A stretch of 64,000 bases of DNA from Flavobacteriales bacterium (GTDB lineage: Bacteria; Bacteroidota; Bacteroidia; Flavobacteriales; Flavobacteriaceae). The notes under the pieces are model-generated. The model was not told the origin of the DNA. It was given only the letters and a program-made list of their open reading frames with translations, and did no database searches. Position 1 is the stretch's first letter; each line of letters starts with the position of its first letter. The position numbers and the translations under genes are program-made. The stretch covers positions 1-64,000 of the forward strand of contig JAMOVT010000116.1 in assembly GCA_027061855.1 (NCBI GenBank), in the 5' to 3' direction. This document shows, in pieces, positions 9,372 through 18,426 of this stretch.

Positions 9372-10748
9372 TTATAATTGTCCTTTTCTCAAAACTTTTC
9401 GAGCATTGATTCCCATATAATCTTGTACACATCTGAAACCGATATAGCTTCGGGCGGTATCGGCATATTCATAAGCTCTGGAATGTACTTGAATATAATA
9501 TTTTACATCTTTCCAAGATCCTCCACGAATAATTTTTCTTTTATTATTATATTGATGAGTGTCCGGGTTAAATGTAGCTCCAAAATAATAGGAATCCGGA
9601 TAAAATGCACTTGAAGTCCATTCCGAAACATTTCCGGCCATATTATAAAGATTATATCCGTTTGGATTATAGGATTTTGCTTTGGCGGTAAAAACCGCTT
9701 GATCAGATCCGTAATCTCCTCTTAAAGGTTTAAAGTTTGCGAGGAAGCAGCCTTTTTCATTCATGGTATAAGGGCCACCCCATGGGTAATCATTCCCTTC
9801 CATTCCTCCGCGAGCGGCATATTCCCACTCGGCTTCGGTTGGCAAACGAAAGCGGTGAAGCGGTTGCCGTTTTTTGGTTCTTAAATACCAAGTCATTTTT
9901 TTTGTTCTGTAATCGGCAAAAGCATTGGCTTGGTACCAATTAACTCCTACTACGGGATAATCACTATAAGCATCATGCCAGAAGTAATCATCATGCATGG
10001 GTTCGTTATAAGCATAAGCAAAATCTTTCACCCATACGGTAGTATCGGGATAAACTCTAATAATTGTATCTTTTACATGCATCGATCTTTTCTCTCCTTT
10101 ACGGGCAGCTTCTCCGGCATCAATCCAGCGTAATTTGTAAACAAATTTATTTACGTCAAACATTCTTTCACCTCCTTGTGTTTCTTCAATAGGAAGCATC
10201 ATTGAATCAATGACCTCCGCATAAAATTCATCCGGGAATTTACTGGTGTCAAAAATCAAGGGTACTTTCCAGTTGATAATTTTACCGGCATTTTCATCAT
10301 CAGGATCTTTTAAGCTCCCGTAGGTATTCATCATATATTTATAATAAGCGTTTTTGGCCGTATCTAAAGACTTAAATCGATATTTACCAATTCCTTTTTT
10401 GGGGTCAGCCTCCATTTCTTCTGCCAATGAGGCTAAACGGTACCGGATAATTGAGTCACGCACATAATTTACGAACTCTCGATATTCAGAATTGGTAATT
10501 TCTGTTTCATCCATATAAAAAGAACGAACGGTTACCGTTTTGGTAGGTGCATTATAACTATAAGCCTTGTCTTCATTTTGTTTTCCCATAATAAAGGCAC
10601 CTCCGGGAATTAAACTCATTCCATATGGTTTGTAAGGATGCCAATCATGTCCGCGTACTCCTACAACCTCTCCTCTTTGATAGTTATTTCCACAACTCAT
10701 TAATGTTAAAACCAACATTAATGTGGTTATTGCCATAATTTTTTTCAT
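9372..10748 (-). CDS. gldK: T9SS/gliding lipoprotein GldK
   Basis: Outer-membrane lipoprotein that builds the periplasmic ring of the type IX secretion system with GldN. A lipoprotein signal peptide ends at LMSC (lipidated Cys19). The remainder is a formylglycine-generating-enzyme/sulfatase-modifying (FGE) fold without catalytic role: SLIPGGAFIMGKQ near 45-57, FYMDETEITNSEYREFV near 77-93, PVVGVNWYQANAF, RLPTEAEWEYAARGG, NMAGNVSEW, IIRGGSWKD and IGFRCV towards the C-terminus. Length 458 matches the family. It is the first gene of gldKLMN, preceded by a 186-base gap that holds a good promoter. Confidence 0.97.
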   Translation of the reverse strand: MKKIMAITTLMLVLTLMSCGNNYQRGEVVGVRGHDWHPYKPYGMSLIPGGAFIMGKQNEDKAYSYNAPTKTVTVRSFYMDETEITNSEYREFVNYVRDSIIRYRLASLAEEMEADPKKGIGKYRFKSLDTAKNAYYKYMMNTYGSLKDPDDENAGKIINWKVPLIFDTSKFPDEFYAEVIDSMMLPIEETQGGERMFDVNKFVYKLRWIDAGEAARKGEKRSMHVKDTIIRVYPDTTVWVKDFAYAYNEPMHDDYFWHDAYSDYPVVGVNWYQANAFADYRTKKMTWYLRTKKRQPLHRFRLPTEAEWEYAARGGMEGNDYPWGGPYTMNEKGCFLANFKPLRGDYGSDQAVFTAKAKSYNPNGYNLYNMAGNVSEWTSSAFYPDSYYFGATFNPDTHQYNNKRKIIRGGSWKDVKYYIQVHSRAYEYADTARSYIGFRCVQDYMGINARKVLRKGQL

Positions 10749-10794
10749 AAATACCTATGTTTAATCTATAACTTCTAAAATATTTTTCAGCTCA

Positions 10795-10826
10795 CAAATA
10801 TATAAATAATTATTATTTATTTACAA
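10795..10826 (-). promoter_or_regulatory. Promoter of gldKLMN
   Basis: Minus strand: TTG (10824-10826), 21-base spacer, TATATTTG (10795-10802), ending 46 bases before the gldK ATG. The -33 triplet is itself the end of a second TATATTTG copy (10824-10831), and a TAACTTTG lies further upstream at 10848-10855. The same nested layout is seen before gldJ. Confidence 0.6.
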
Positions 10827-10934
10827 ATATAATTAATTATTTGAATGCAAAGTTAAAAATGTTAAGTCTATTCTATGTTTATTAACTCAAAAAAAATGTT
10901 AATATTGTCCTTCAATTTAATTTTTTATTAGCTT

Positions 10935-12080
10935 TTAAGCTTTATTTTTTTCTATAATTTTCTTGATACGTTCACTAATTTTATTACTCACAGCTTGTTT
11001 ATAATCAGCATATGAACATGGAAAAATTTTGTCTTCAATTTGTAAATCATTGATCTCCACCCACCAAAGTTCAGACTCAGGTTGTTTAAAAAATTTCAAA
11101 TTAATCAAATTATTTGGTACATGAAAGGTAATCATTTCTTCTTTATTTTCCAGAGATTTTAACAGAAAACTTTCGTTTTTTCCCTCCAAATAATACCAAA
11201 TAATTTGTGATAGGAGATTTTCTCCTTCTCCATGAGTGAAATTTTCAGGTATAAAACCGAATATCCCCAGGACTTTATTTTCTGTTCCAAGACCGCTTAA
11301 ACGACTTAGGCGGCAAGCTTCAACACCATTTAATCCATTGGGTACCGGTTGAGCTTGTAAAGGCATAAAAGCATATTCGAGAGAGGAAATATCAAGACTC
11401 AGAAAATGAGAAGTTCGCAATTCGGGCTCTATTGCATTAATATTTCCTTTTATTTCACCCAATGAAAAACAATCAATATACATTTTTCTTAGGAAATCCA
11501 AATATGCCGGAGGTTGATAATAAGCTTGACAACCAATGAGATGCAAATTGTTGAGCAAGATTTCTTCATCCCAAAGCATATTGGAAATGAAATTGGTATT
11601 CAAAATTTTTTCTGTATTTTTTTCTCCTTCGGGTTTTAAATCTATTTTTGAATCCACAATACTGCAATTCACAATTTTTTCGGATTTTGAAATCCCTTTG
11701 GCAATAGAATAAGTAAGAGCATGATCTTTTCCCAGTATAATGAGGTGTTTGCCATGTAAAAGGAAGTGAGAAATAATCTCTTGTATCAATTTCAGATTTT
11801 TTTGTGTATCACTTTCCAATACTAAAGTACCTAAATCAGCAATTTTCAAATTCCATTTTCCGGGAAAAAGTTGATAAAATGATTTGCGGATTTTACTGAT
11901 TGTATTATTCTCTTTGGGAATATGCTCATTTTCCAATGGGGAAATATCGAATATCAAAATCTCGGATTCTTCCCAGTCCGGAATATGATGTTCTCTATGA
12001 ATATCTATGTATTCATATAAATTGTGATTATGTTGTATATCTTCCGAATGAATATTAACAGGAGTGAAAAACTCAATCAT
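10935..12080 (-). CDS. Arginase/formimidoylglutamase-family protein with degraded metal site
   Basis: A 381-residue ureohydrolase-fold protein. The family landmarks can be located: LGKDHALTY (the GGDHS region, His120), SIVDSKIDLK (the DAHxD region, Asp143 / Lys145 / Asp147) and LSLDISSLEYAFMPLQAQPVPNG (the SxDxD region, Asp230 / Ser232). In active arginases and formimidoylglutamases the positions of Lys145 and Ser232 are His and Asp metal ligands, so a normal binuclear Mn centre is unlikely. Its ATG shares one base with the topA stop, and gldK follows on the same strand. A gene of this family next to gldK and topA is a recurring arrangement in flavobacteria as I recall it. Catalysis is doubtful; a structural or regulatory role is inference. 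Confidence 0.75.
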   Translation of the reverse strand: MIEFFTPVNIHSEDIQHNHNLYEYIDIHREHHIPDWEESEILIFDISPLENEHIPKENNTISKIRKSFYQLFPGKWNLKIADLGTLVLESDTQKNLKLIQEIISHFLLHGKHLIILGKDHALTYSIAKGISKSEKIVNCSIVDSKIDLKPEGEKNTEKILNTNFISNMLWDEEILLNNLHLIGCQAYYQPPAYLDFLRKMYIDCFSLGEIKGNINAIEPELRTSHFLSLDISSLEYAFMPLQAQPVPNGLNGVEACRLSRLSGLGTENKVLGIFGFIPENFTHGEGENLLSQIIWYYLEGKNESFLLKSLENKEEMITFHVPNNLINLKFFKQPESELWWVEINDLQIEDKIFPCSYADYKQAVSNKISERIKKIIEKNKA

Positions 12081-14518
12081 TATTTAATCTTCAAATTTTG
12101 TTTGGCTATTTCAAGAGTAATGCTTTCAGGATCTGTTCCTTTTGGAAGCATTACCTTTTTTTTGTTTTTTACAATATATAATCTTCCCCATTTTCCTTTT
12201 TGTATGCTTATACCTTCCTTATCCCATACTTTAACCATTTTATCTTTTTCTTTTTGTATTTTGTTTTTTATAAGGAAGTCAATATCTTCTTTACTTAGAT
12301 TCTCAAAATCAAATTTTTTAGGAACATTAATAAATAAATCATTCCATTTAATAAAAGGACCGAATCGTCCTTTTCCTTTATATACCGGTTTGCCGTCATA
12401 GGTTGCAATGGGTGCATCGGCAGCAAGTTTTTGTTCGATTAAGCGAGTGGCATCTTCCAAGCTTAATGAGAGCGGATCGGTATTTTTTGGAATAGAAATA
12501 AATTTTCCGTCATAGATTATGTAAGGTCCGTATCTTCCTGTAGCGATTACTACTTCTTTGTCCTTATATGTACCTATATTTTTGGGAAATTGAAACATTT
12601 CCAAGGCTTGCTCCAAAGTAATATCGGTTAAACTTACCCCTTTGGGAGCACTGGCAAATAAAGGCTTTTCTTCTTCATTGGATTCACCGATTTGCACCAA
12701 GGGCCCATATTGTCCTATTTTTACATATACATTTTTTCCGGTTTTCGGATCTTTTCCCAATAATCTTTCTCCTCGTGCTCTTTCTGCATTTTTTTCCACA
12801 TCCTCTACAATGGGATGGAATTTTTTATAAAATTCTTGCAGAGTTTCTTTCCAGGGCTTTAAGCCTTCGGCAATTTTATCTAATTCTTCTTCAATACCTG
12901 CAGTAAAATTATAATCAATAATGTGATCAAAATATTTGGTCAAAAAATCATTCACTACAATACCGATATCAGTAGGGACAAGTTTGTTTTTCTCGTATCC
13001 GTAATTTTCTTTTTCTTTTTTCTTGGAAATTACTCCGTTTTCCAAAATCCATTTGGTAGCAGTTCTCACTTGCGGCTCCAAAGTTTTTTTCTCAACATAG
13101 CCTCTTTTTTGAATGGTAGAGATGGTAGGGGCATAAGTAGAAGGGCGGCCGATTCCGAGTTCTTCCATTTTTTTTACCAATGCCGCTTCATTATAACGAG
13201 CCGGAGGTTTGGAAAATTTTTGGAGAATTTCAATATAATTGGCTTCAACTTTTTCATCTTTTTTCAATGGAGGAAGTTGGCCTTTAAATTCGGGTTCTTC
13301 ATTATCTTTGCTTTCTTGATAAAGGCGTATAAAACCGTCAAAAACAATTACTTCTCCCTTTGCAGTAAAAATATGTTTGTTTTTGTCATTGTTGATTTTT
13401 ACTACCGTCCGGTCTATTTTTGCATCTGCCATTTGAGAGGCTACGGAACGCTTCCATATTAAATCATATAGCTTTTTGGAATCAAAATCCATGTTAATTT
13501 CACGCACATCCGCTTTGGTAGGGCGGATAGCCTCATGGGCCTCTTGCGCTCCTTTGGATTTTGTTTTATAATTGCGCGGTTTACTATATTTTTCGCCAAA
13601 GTTTTTTTTGATAGTTTCCGCTATTTGTTTTTTGGCTTCTTTGGACAAATTTACGCTGTCCGTTCTCATATAAGTAATAAAACCGTTCTCGTAAAGTTTT
13701 TGAGCAATCATCATTGTCTTGGAAACACTGAATCCTAATTTACGCGCGGCGTCTTGTTGTAAAGTAGAAGTGGTAAAAGGAGGCGGAGGAGTTTTTTTTC
13801 CGGCCTTTTTTTGAACTTCCATCACTTTGAAAACAGCCTCTTTTATTTCTTCGAGAAATTGCTCGGCTTCTTCTTCCTTGGTAAATGATTTATCAAGTCC
13901 GGCATTAAAAGATTGTCCGGCATGGTTCTTAAAATTCCCGTTTACTTTATAACTTATTTCGGACCGGTGATTTCGTATTTCGTTTTCCCTGTCAACAATC
14001 AGGCGAACAGCAACCGACTGTACACGTCCGGCCGATAATCCTTTTTTAATTTTTTTCCACAGAATAGGAGAGAGTTCGTAACCTACCAAGCGGTCTAATA
14101 TTCTTCTTGCCTGCTGTGCATTGACAAGATCATAGTTTAAATCACGAGGATTTTCTATGGCATTTTTTATGGCTGATTCGGTAATTTCATGAAAAACAAT
14201 TCGCTTGGTCTTACTGTCGTCTAATTTCAGTTGGTTTTTTAAATGCCAAGCAATGGCTTCTCCCTCGCGATCCTCATCACTAGCCAGTAATACTTCATCA
14301 GATTTTTTACTAAGGCTTTTTAATTTTTTTATGATAGATTTTTTATCATCGGATACAATATATTTAGGAGTAAAATCTTCTAAATTTATTCCTATTTCTT
14401 TGGAAGGAAGGTCAGCAATATGTCCGTAACTGGATTCTACTTCATAGTCTTTTCCCAAAAATTTTTTTATTGTTTTTGCTTTGGCCGGAGATTCTACAAT
14501 CACTAATTTTTTTCCCAT
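12080..14518 (-). CDS. topA: DNA topoisomerase I
   Basis: Type IA topoisomerase that relaxes negative supercoils. The 812 residues contain an N-terminal Toprim domain (KLVIVESPAKAKTIKKFLG at 4-22, acidic DEDREGEAIAWHL at about 78-90), the catalytic body with active-site Tyr283 in FITYMRTDSVNLS, GRPSTYAPTISTIQKRGYV, and a C-terminal tail of glycine-rich topoisomerase repeats (GRYGPYI, GRFGPFI, GKWGRLYIV) in place of zinc fingers, as in other Bacteroidota. It is transcribed together with the arginase-family gene. Confidence 0.97.
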   Translation of the reverse strand: MGKKLVIVESPAKAKTIKKFLGKDYEVESSYGHIADLPSKEIGINLEDFTPKYIVSDDKKSIIKKLKSLSKKSDEVLLASDEDREGEAIAWHLKNQLKLDDSKTKRIVFHEITESAIKNAIENPRDLNYDLVNAQQARRILDRLVGYELSPILWKKIKKGLSAGRVQSVAVRLIVDRENEIRNHRSEISYKVNGNFKNHAGQSFNAGLDKSFTKEEEAEQFLEEIKEAVFKVMEVQKKAGKKTPPPPFTTSTLQQDAARKLGFSVSKTMMIAQKLYENGFITYMRTDSVNLSKEAKKQIAETIKKNFGEKYSKPRNYKTKSKGAQEAHEAIRPTKADVREINMDFDSKKLYDLIWKRSVASQMADAKIDRTVVKINNDKNKHIFTAKGEVIVFDGFIRLYQESKDNEEPEFKGQLPPLKKDEKVEANYIEILQKFSKPPARYNEAALVKKMEELGIGRPSTYAPTISTIQKRGYVEKKTLEPQVRTATKWILENGVISKKKEKENYGYEKNKLVPTDIGIVVNDFLTKYFDHIIDYNFTAGIEEELDKIAEGLKPWKETLQEFYKKFHPIVEDVEKNAERARGERLLGKDPKTGKNVYVKIGQYGPLVQIGESNEEEKPLFASAPKGVSLTDITLEQALEMFQFPKNIGTYKDKEVVIATGRYGPYIIYDGKFISIPKNTDPLSLSLEDATRLIEQKLAADAPIATYDGKPVYKGKGRFGPFIKWNDLFINVPKKFDFENLSKEDIDFLIKNKIQKEKDKMVKVWDKEGISIQKGKWGRLYIVKNKKKVMLPKGTDPESITLEIAKQNLKIK

Positions 14519-14532
14519 AAATAAATTTTTTG

Positions 14533-14565
14533 CAAAGTTAAGCTAATTTTTGAATTCGTTTTCAA
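14533..14565 (-). promoter_or_regulatory. Promoter of topA
   Basis: Minus strand: TTG (14563-14565), 22-base spacer, TAACTTTG (14533-14540), ending 14 bases before the topA ATG. The -33 element abuts the gldJ terminator. Confidence 0.6.
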
Positions 14566-14600
14566 AAAAAAGCCGGATAAAATGTCCGGCTTTTTTTTTA
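14563..14600 (-). terminator. Rho-independent terminator after gldJ
   Basis: Inverted repeat AAGCCGGA / TCCGGCTT with loop TAAAATG and runs of A and T on either side, starting 16 bases past the gldJ stop. Symmetric tracts could stop transcription from both sides. Confidence 0.85.
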
Positions 14601-14615
14601 TTGTTTTTTTTCCTT

Positions 14616-16268
14616 TTAATTGGTTGGTCGTCTATAACTTTTTTTGATTGTTTTGTTTCCGACTCTTGACATGGCACAACGGAAGCCTATATCATTTCTA
14701 GATAAATATTGGGGGTAAAAACGTCTTTGTGACGGATCTAACCAGTATGCTCTGTCTTTCCATGATCCTCCTTTAATTACTCTCACTTGATCATTAATCA
14801 ATGAAGTGCGTTGATTAGACTTATCAAACTCCTTCACTAATTCCGTGGAATCTTTATAGATTTGATGCATAGGAGCATTGTACATTCTCAGATTAGGGTC
14901 GGCATCAATATCTTCTTGTTCTTTCATATATTGTCTGGAGGATTCCAAATCACCGTCTCTATAACTTCTATTGTCAGCACGGTCAAAGTTTTGTCTCAAA
15001 TAGAGTTCGTTTTCATCAATGAGTTTGTTGGCAGGTGCTCCCGGCATTTGTTTCATAATAATCTTTCCGTTTGGTAAGGTGTCCATTGGGATAGAGTCCG
15101 GTGTAATTACTATTAATTTTCCGTTTTTATCAAAGGCTTGTTTGGTATATACATTTCCTCTATAGTAATTAAAGTCGTTGGCTTCGTCATCAATAATTTG
15201 ACGATATACATCAGCTACCCATTCATTTACGTTTCCGGCCATATCATATAAGCCAAAATCATTAGGGGGATAGCTTTTTACCGGCGCGGTAATATCTGCT
15301 CCGTCATCAGACCATCCGGCCAAACCATCATAGTTGCCGTCATCTATTTTAAAGTTAGCTAACTCTTTACCTTCGTTTCTTCCTGGTTTAAATGTACGGG
15401 TATAGTATCCTTTCCAAGGGTATATTTTTCTTCCCATCAATGAATTGTATTCGCGAAGACCGTTATTAGACTTGGCGGCATATTCCCACTCTACTTCTGT
15501 TGGGAGACGATAGGCAGGCATAATCAAACCTGATGTGCGATTTACCACATTTAAAGAAGTGTCTTTTTTAGATCTTTTGTTTTTTCTGTAATATAAATCT
15601 GTGTTTCCACCTAATGCTTGGTCGGGAGCGTCTAAATAGGTTTGAGTATTGAAAATGGTTTCTATACTAGGGTTTTGGATTACTTCAGCATTAAGTTTAC
15701 CTGATTTATATAAAATATATTCATTTACACGATCGGTTCTCCAATTACAATATTGTACAGCCTGTATCCAATTTACACCCACAACAGGGTACAGTGCATA
15801 GGCAGGATGACGCAAATAATTATTTACAAGATCTTCATTAAATCCGAGAGGAGTTCTCCAAACAAGAGTATCGGGTAATGCCCCTTTATAGATTTGTCCA
15901 TATTTTTCATCATTGGGAAAAACTTTTTTTAACCAATCCAAATATTCCAAATACATTAAATTGGTCACCTCCGTTTCGTCCATATAAAATGATCTGACGT
16001 GCTGTTGATTAGGAGTGTTATTCCATTCAGCCATAACATCATCTTGAACTTCCCCGAAAGTAAAAGTTCCTCCTTCTATAAAAACCAAACCGGGACCGGT
16101 TACTTGATTTTTAAATTCGGGATTAAATTTAAAACTTTCTTTGCCGTTTAAAACTTTTCCTGTTCCGCGAGATCGTTTAAAATCAGAGCTTTTTGAACTG
16201 CAACTAGACAAACCTGCCATAAGGATTGCTAAGGAAAAAAAGCTTACTAAAAATTTTTGTTTCATCAT
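14616..16268 (-). CDS. gldJ: Gliding motility lipoprotein GldJ
   Basis: Outer-membrane lipoprotein required for gliding and T9SS stability; in F. johnsoniae loss of GldJ lowers GldK. It is a GldK paralogue of 550 residues: lipoprotein signal peptide ending LSSC (Cys23), then an FGE-like domain with VFIEGGTFTFGE, FYMDETEVTNLMYLEYLDWL, YPVVGVNWIQAVQYCNWRTDRVN, YRLPTEVEWEYAAKS, YDMAGNVNEWVADVYR, VIKGGSWKDRAYW and IGFRCAMSR. It differs from GldK by its greater length and the inserted segment around 385-480. The next Met (residue 2) is an equally possible start. It lies between a promoter and a terminator, so it is probably monocistronic. Confidence 0.95.
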   Translation of the reverse strand: MMKQKFLVSFFSLAILMAGLSSCSSKSSDFKRSRGTGKVLNGKESFKFNPEFKNQVTGPGLVFIEGGTFTFGEVQDDVMAEWNNTPNQQHVRSFYMDETEVTNLMYLEYLDWLKKVFPNDEKYGQIYKGALPDTLVWRTPLGFNEDLVNNYLRHPAYALYPVVGVNWIQAVQYCNWRTDRVNEYILYKSGKLNAEVIQNPSIETIFNTQTYLDAPDQALGGNTDLYYRKNKRSKKDTSLNVVNRTSGLIMPAYRLPTEVEWEYAAKSNNGLREYNSLMGRKIYPWKGYYTRTFKPGRNEGKELANFKIDDGNYDGLAGWSDDGADITAPVKSYPPNDFGLYDMAGNVNEWVADVYRQIIDDEANDFNYYRGNVYTKQAFDKNGKLIVITPDSIPMDTLPNGKIIMKQMPGAPANKLIDENELYLRQNFDRADNRSYRDGDLESSRQYMKEQEDIDADPNLRMYNAPMHQIYKDSTELVKEFDKSNQRTSLINDQVRVIKGGSWKDRAYWLDPSQRRFYPQYLSRNDIGFRCAMSRVGNKTIKKSYRRPTN

Positions 16269-16311
16269 TTTGTACTCTTAGTTTTCTATCAATTAATGAA
16301 AATTACAACTG

Positions 16312-16341
16312 CAAATATACTATATATTTTATTTGTTGCAA
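16312..16341 (-). promoter_or_regulatory. Promoter of gldJ
   Basis: Minus strand: TTG (16339-16341), 19-base spacer, TATATTTG (16312-16319), ending 43 bases before the gldJ ATG. A second TATATTTG overlaps the -33 position (16339-16346), as upstream of gldK. Confidence 0.6.
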
Positions 16342-16381
16342 ATATAATAACTTTTTTTTTCTTATTTTATTATAATAATTT

Positions 16382-17065
16382 TTATGAATTTTCTATTATT
16401 TTATTCTCCGATGTGTTTTTTTCTATAAAGTTTCCAAAATCATCAAAACACAGCATAAAATCATCTTCCGGAGGGATATTAACTTCTTTCTTCTCAATAA
16501 GATAGTTTGCATTGATCTGAGGGAGATAGAGATAGGTAAAAAAAATTCCTGTCAAAAAACCGGATAAATGGGCTTCCCAAGAGATATTTTCGATTACCGG
16601 AAACAAAAGCCAAATCAATCCCCCGTATAAAAAAATCAAAATAAAAGAAATCGCTGTTAACCGGATATCTTTACTGAAAAATCCGGTAAATAATAGAAAG
16701 GAAAATAGAACATAATTTAACCCGCTCATCCCAATATGCATTGCCGGACGGCCAATAAGCCAGGTAAGTGCACCGCTGAGAAAACTTCCATAAATTATTA
16801 TTTTCCACGCTTTATTGGGATGTATATAATACAGCAAACTGCTCATAATCAGAAAGCTCATAATGTTGTTAAACCAGTGTAACACATTTTGATGGATAAA
16901 TAAACCCGTAAGGATTCCTTTGATGCCCTTTATTTGTCTGGGATAAATTCCGAAGTTTTGAAAGCCTGGCCATATAGTTTTCTCCAACACAAAAAACATA
17001 GTTATAAGGCTTGCTAAAAGCAATGGAAATAAAAAATAGAAAGGTAACTTTTTAGAAAAAGGCAT
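16382..17065 (-). CDS. Rhomboid-family intramembrane serine protease
   Basis: A 227-residue polytopic membrane protein with six predicted membrane segments. The catalytic dyad can be identified: nucleophile Ser114 in GMSGLNYV and His166 in SWEAHLSGFLTG; the His-Asn preceding motif is represented by HWFNNIMSF near 63-71. Rhomboids cleave helices of single-pass membrane proteins; the substrate is unknown. The C-terminal 35 residues are a charged cytoplasmic tail. It starts 62 bases from the divergent rarA and lies upstream of gldJ on the same strand, with 113 bases between. Confidence 0.88.
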   Translation of the reverse strand: MPFSKKLPFYFLFPLLLASLITMFFVLEKTIWPGFQNFGIYPRQIKGIKGILTGLFIHQNVLHWFNNIMSFLIMSSLLYYIHPNKAWKIIIYGSFLSGALTWLIGRPAMHIGMSGLNYVLFSFLLFTGFFSKDIRLTAISFILIFLYGGLIWLLFPVIENISWEAHLSGFLTGIFFTYLYLPQINANYLIEKKEVNIPPEDDFMLCFDDFGNFIEKNTSENKIIENS

Positions 17066-17102
17066 TTAAATAGATTTAATATGTAAATATAATAAAAATA
17101 TC

Positions 17103-17110
17103 TATTTTTG
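17103..17110 (+). promoter_or_regulatory. -7 element for rarA
   Basis: TATTTTTG, 17 bases before the rarA ATG in the 62-base divergent gap. No TTG sits 17-22 bases upstream. Confidence 0.35.
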
Positions 17111-17127
17111 TTTTTTATACTTTTCCT

Positions 17128-18426
17128 ATGCAACAAACCAGCCCTTTGGCAGAGCGATTAAGACCTTCCCGTTTGGATGAATTTGTCGGTCAAAAACACA
17201 TACTCGGCCCGCAAGGTCCTGTGCGTAAACAAATTGAGTCCGGAAGATTGGCTTCTTTGATTTTATGGGGGCCTCCGGGTATCGGAAAAACAACTTTGGC
17301 TCAATTGATTGCCCATGAAACAAAACGCCCTTTCTATAAATTAAGTGCGATTAATTCCGGCGTAAAGGAAATACGTGCCATTTTGGATAAAGTAAAAAAT
17401 AACGGCGGTTTGTTTTCTGCGGCTACTCCCATACTTTTTATTGATGAAATACATCGTTTCAACAAATCTCAACAGGATTCATTATTGGAAGCCGTAGAAA
17501 AAGGACAAGTGGTTTTAATAGGTGCCACAACAGAAAATCCCAGCTTTGAAATCAATAACGCCTTGCTTTCCAGATGTCAGGTTTATACACTTCAACCGCT
17601 GAATGCCGATGAGTTATTGGTGATTTTGAAAAGAGCATTGGAAAAAGATGAAATCCTTAAAAAGAAAAGTATCCGTTTGAAAGAATGGGAAGCATTGATT
17701 CATTTTTCTGACGGTGACGCCAGAAAATTACTCAATATTCTTGAACAAACCGTTTTATTAAATGATTCAGACTCATTTATTTTAACCGATAAAATGGTAG
17801 AAGAAACCGTAGAGAATATAGCTTTTCTTTATGATAAAAAAGGCGAAATGCATTATGATATCATTTCGGCTTTTATCAAGTCCATTCGCGGAAGTGATCC
17901 CAATGCTGCTGTCTACTGGTTGGCACGTATGATTGAAGGAGGTGAAGACCCTTTGTTTATCGCACGCCGGTTGATTATCTCGGCTTCTGAGGATATCGGA
18001 TTGGCAAACCCCAATGCATTGTTGATTGCAAATGCCGCTTTTGAGGCGGTACAAAAAATAGGCTGGCCCGAAGCCCGGATAACTTTATCACAAGCAGCTA
18101 TTTATTTAGCTACTTCTCCAAAAAGTAATTCTGCTTATCAAGCCATTAATAAAGCACAACAATTTGTAAAAAAAACGGGTAATTTGCCTGTTCCCTTGAC
18201 GATTCGTAAGGCTCCTACCAATTTGATGAAAGAAATGGGTTATGGCAAAGGCTATAAGAACGCTCACCGGTTTGAAAACCATTTTGTCTATATGGATTTT
18301 TTACCCGAAAAGGCAAAAAACGCTTCTTTTTATATTCCCGATGACAATAAAAAAGAGAATTTAATCCGAAAGGATTTGGAAGAAAAATGGGGAGATAAAT
18401 ATATTTTTAGGAAGCCTGAAAAATAA
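17128..18426 (+). CDS. rarA: Replication-associated recombination ATPase RarA (MgsA)
   Basis: AAA+ ATPase of the clamp-loader group that acts at stalled replication forks. The 432 residues show LAERLRPSRLDEFVGQKHIL at 7-26, Walker A GPPGIGKTT (Lys54), Walker B ILFIDEIHRFN near 106-116, sensor 1 GATTENPSFE, and the C-terminal tetramerisation part with RGSDPNAAVYWLARMIEGGEDP. Its last 20 bases overlap the 3' end of the convergent methyltransferase gene. Confidence 0.96.
   Translation: MQQTSPLAERLRPSRLDEFVGQKHILGPQGPVRKQIESGRLASLILWGPPGIGKTTLAQLIAHETKRPFYKLSAINSGVKEIRAILDKVKNNGGLFSAATPILFIDEIHRFNKSQQDSLLEAVEKGQVVLIGATTENPSFEINNALLSRCQVYTLQPLNADELLVILKRALEKDEILKKKSIRLKEWEALIHFSDGDARKLLNILEQTVLLNDSDSFILTDKMVEETVENIAFLYDKKGEMHYDIISAFIKSIRGSDPNAAVYWLARMIEGGEDPLFIARRLIISASEDIGLANPNALLIANAAFEAVQKIGWPEARITLSQAAIYLATSPKSNSAYQAINKAQQFVKKTGNLPVPLTIRKAPTNLMKEMGYGKGYKNAHRFENHFVYMDFLPEKAKNASFYIPDDNKKENLIRKDLEEKWGDKYIFRKPEK

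Noticed and set aside
12923-13462. 179-residue frame antisense to topA
   Set aside because: Phe-rich shadow translation of the conserved topA body; no independent evidence.
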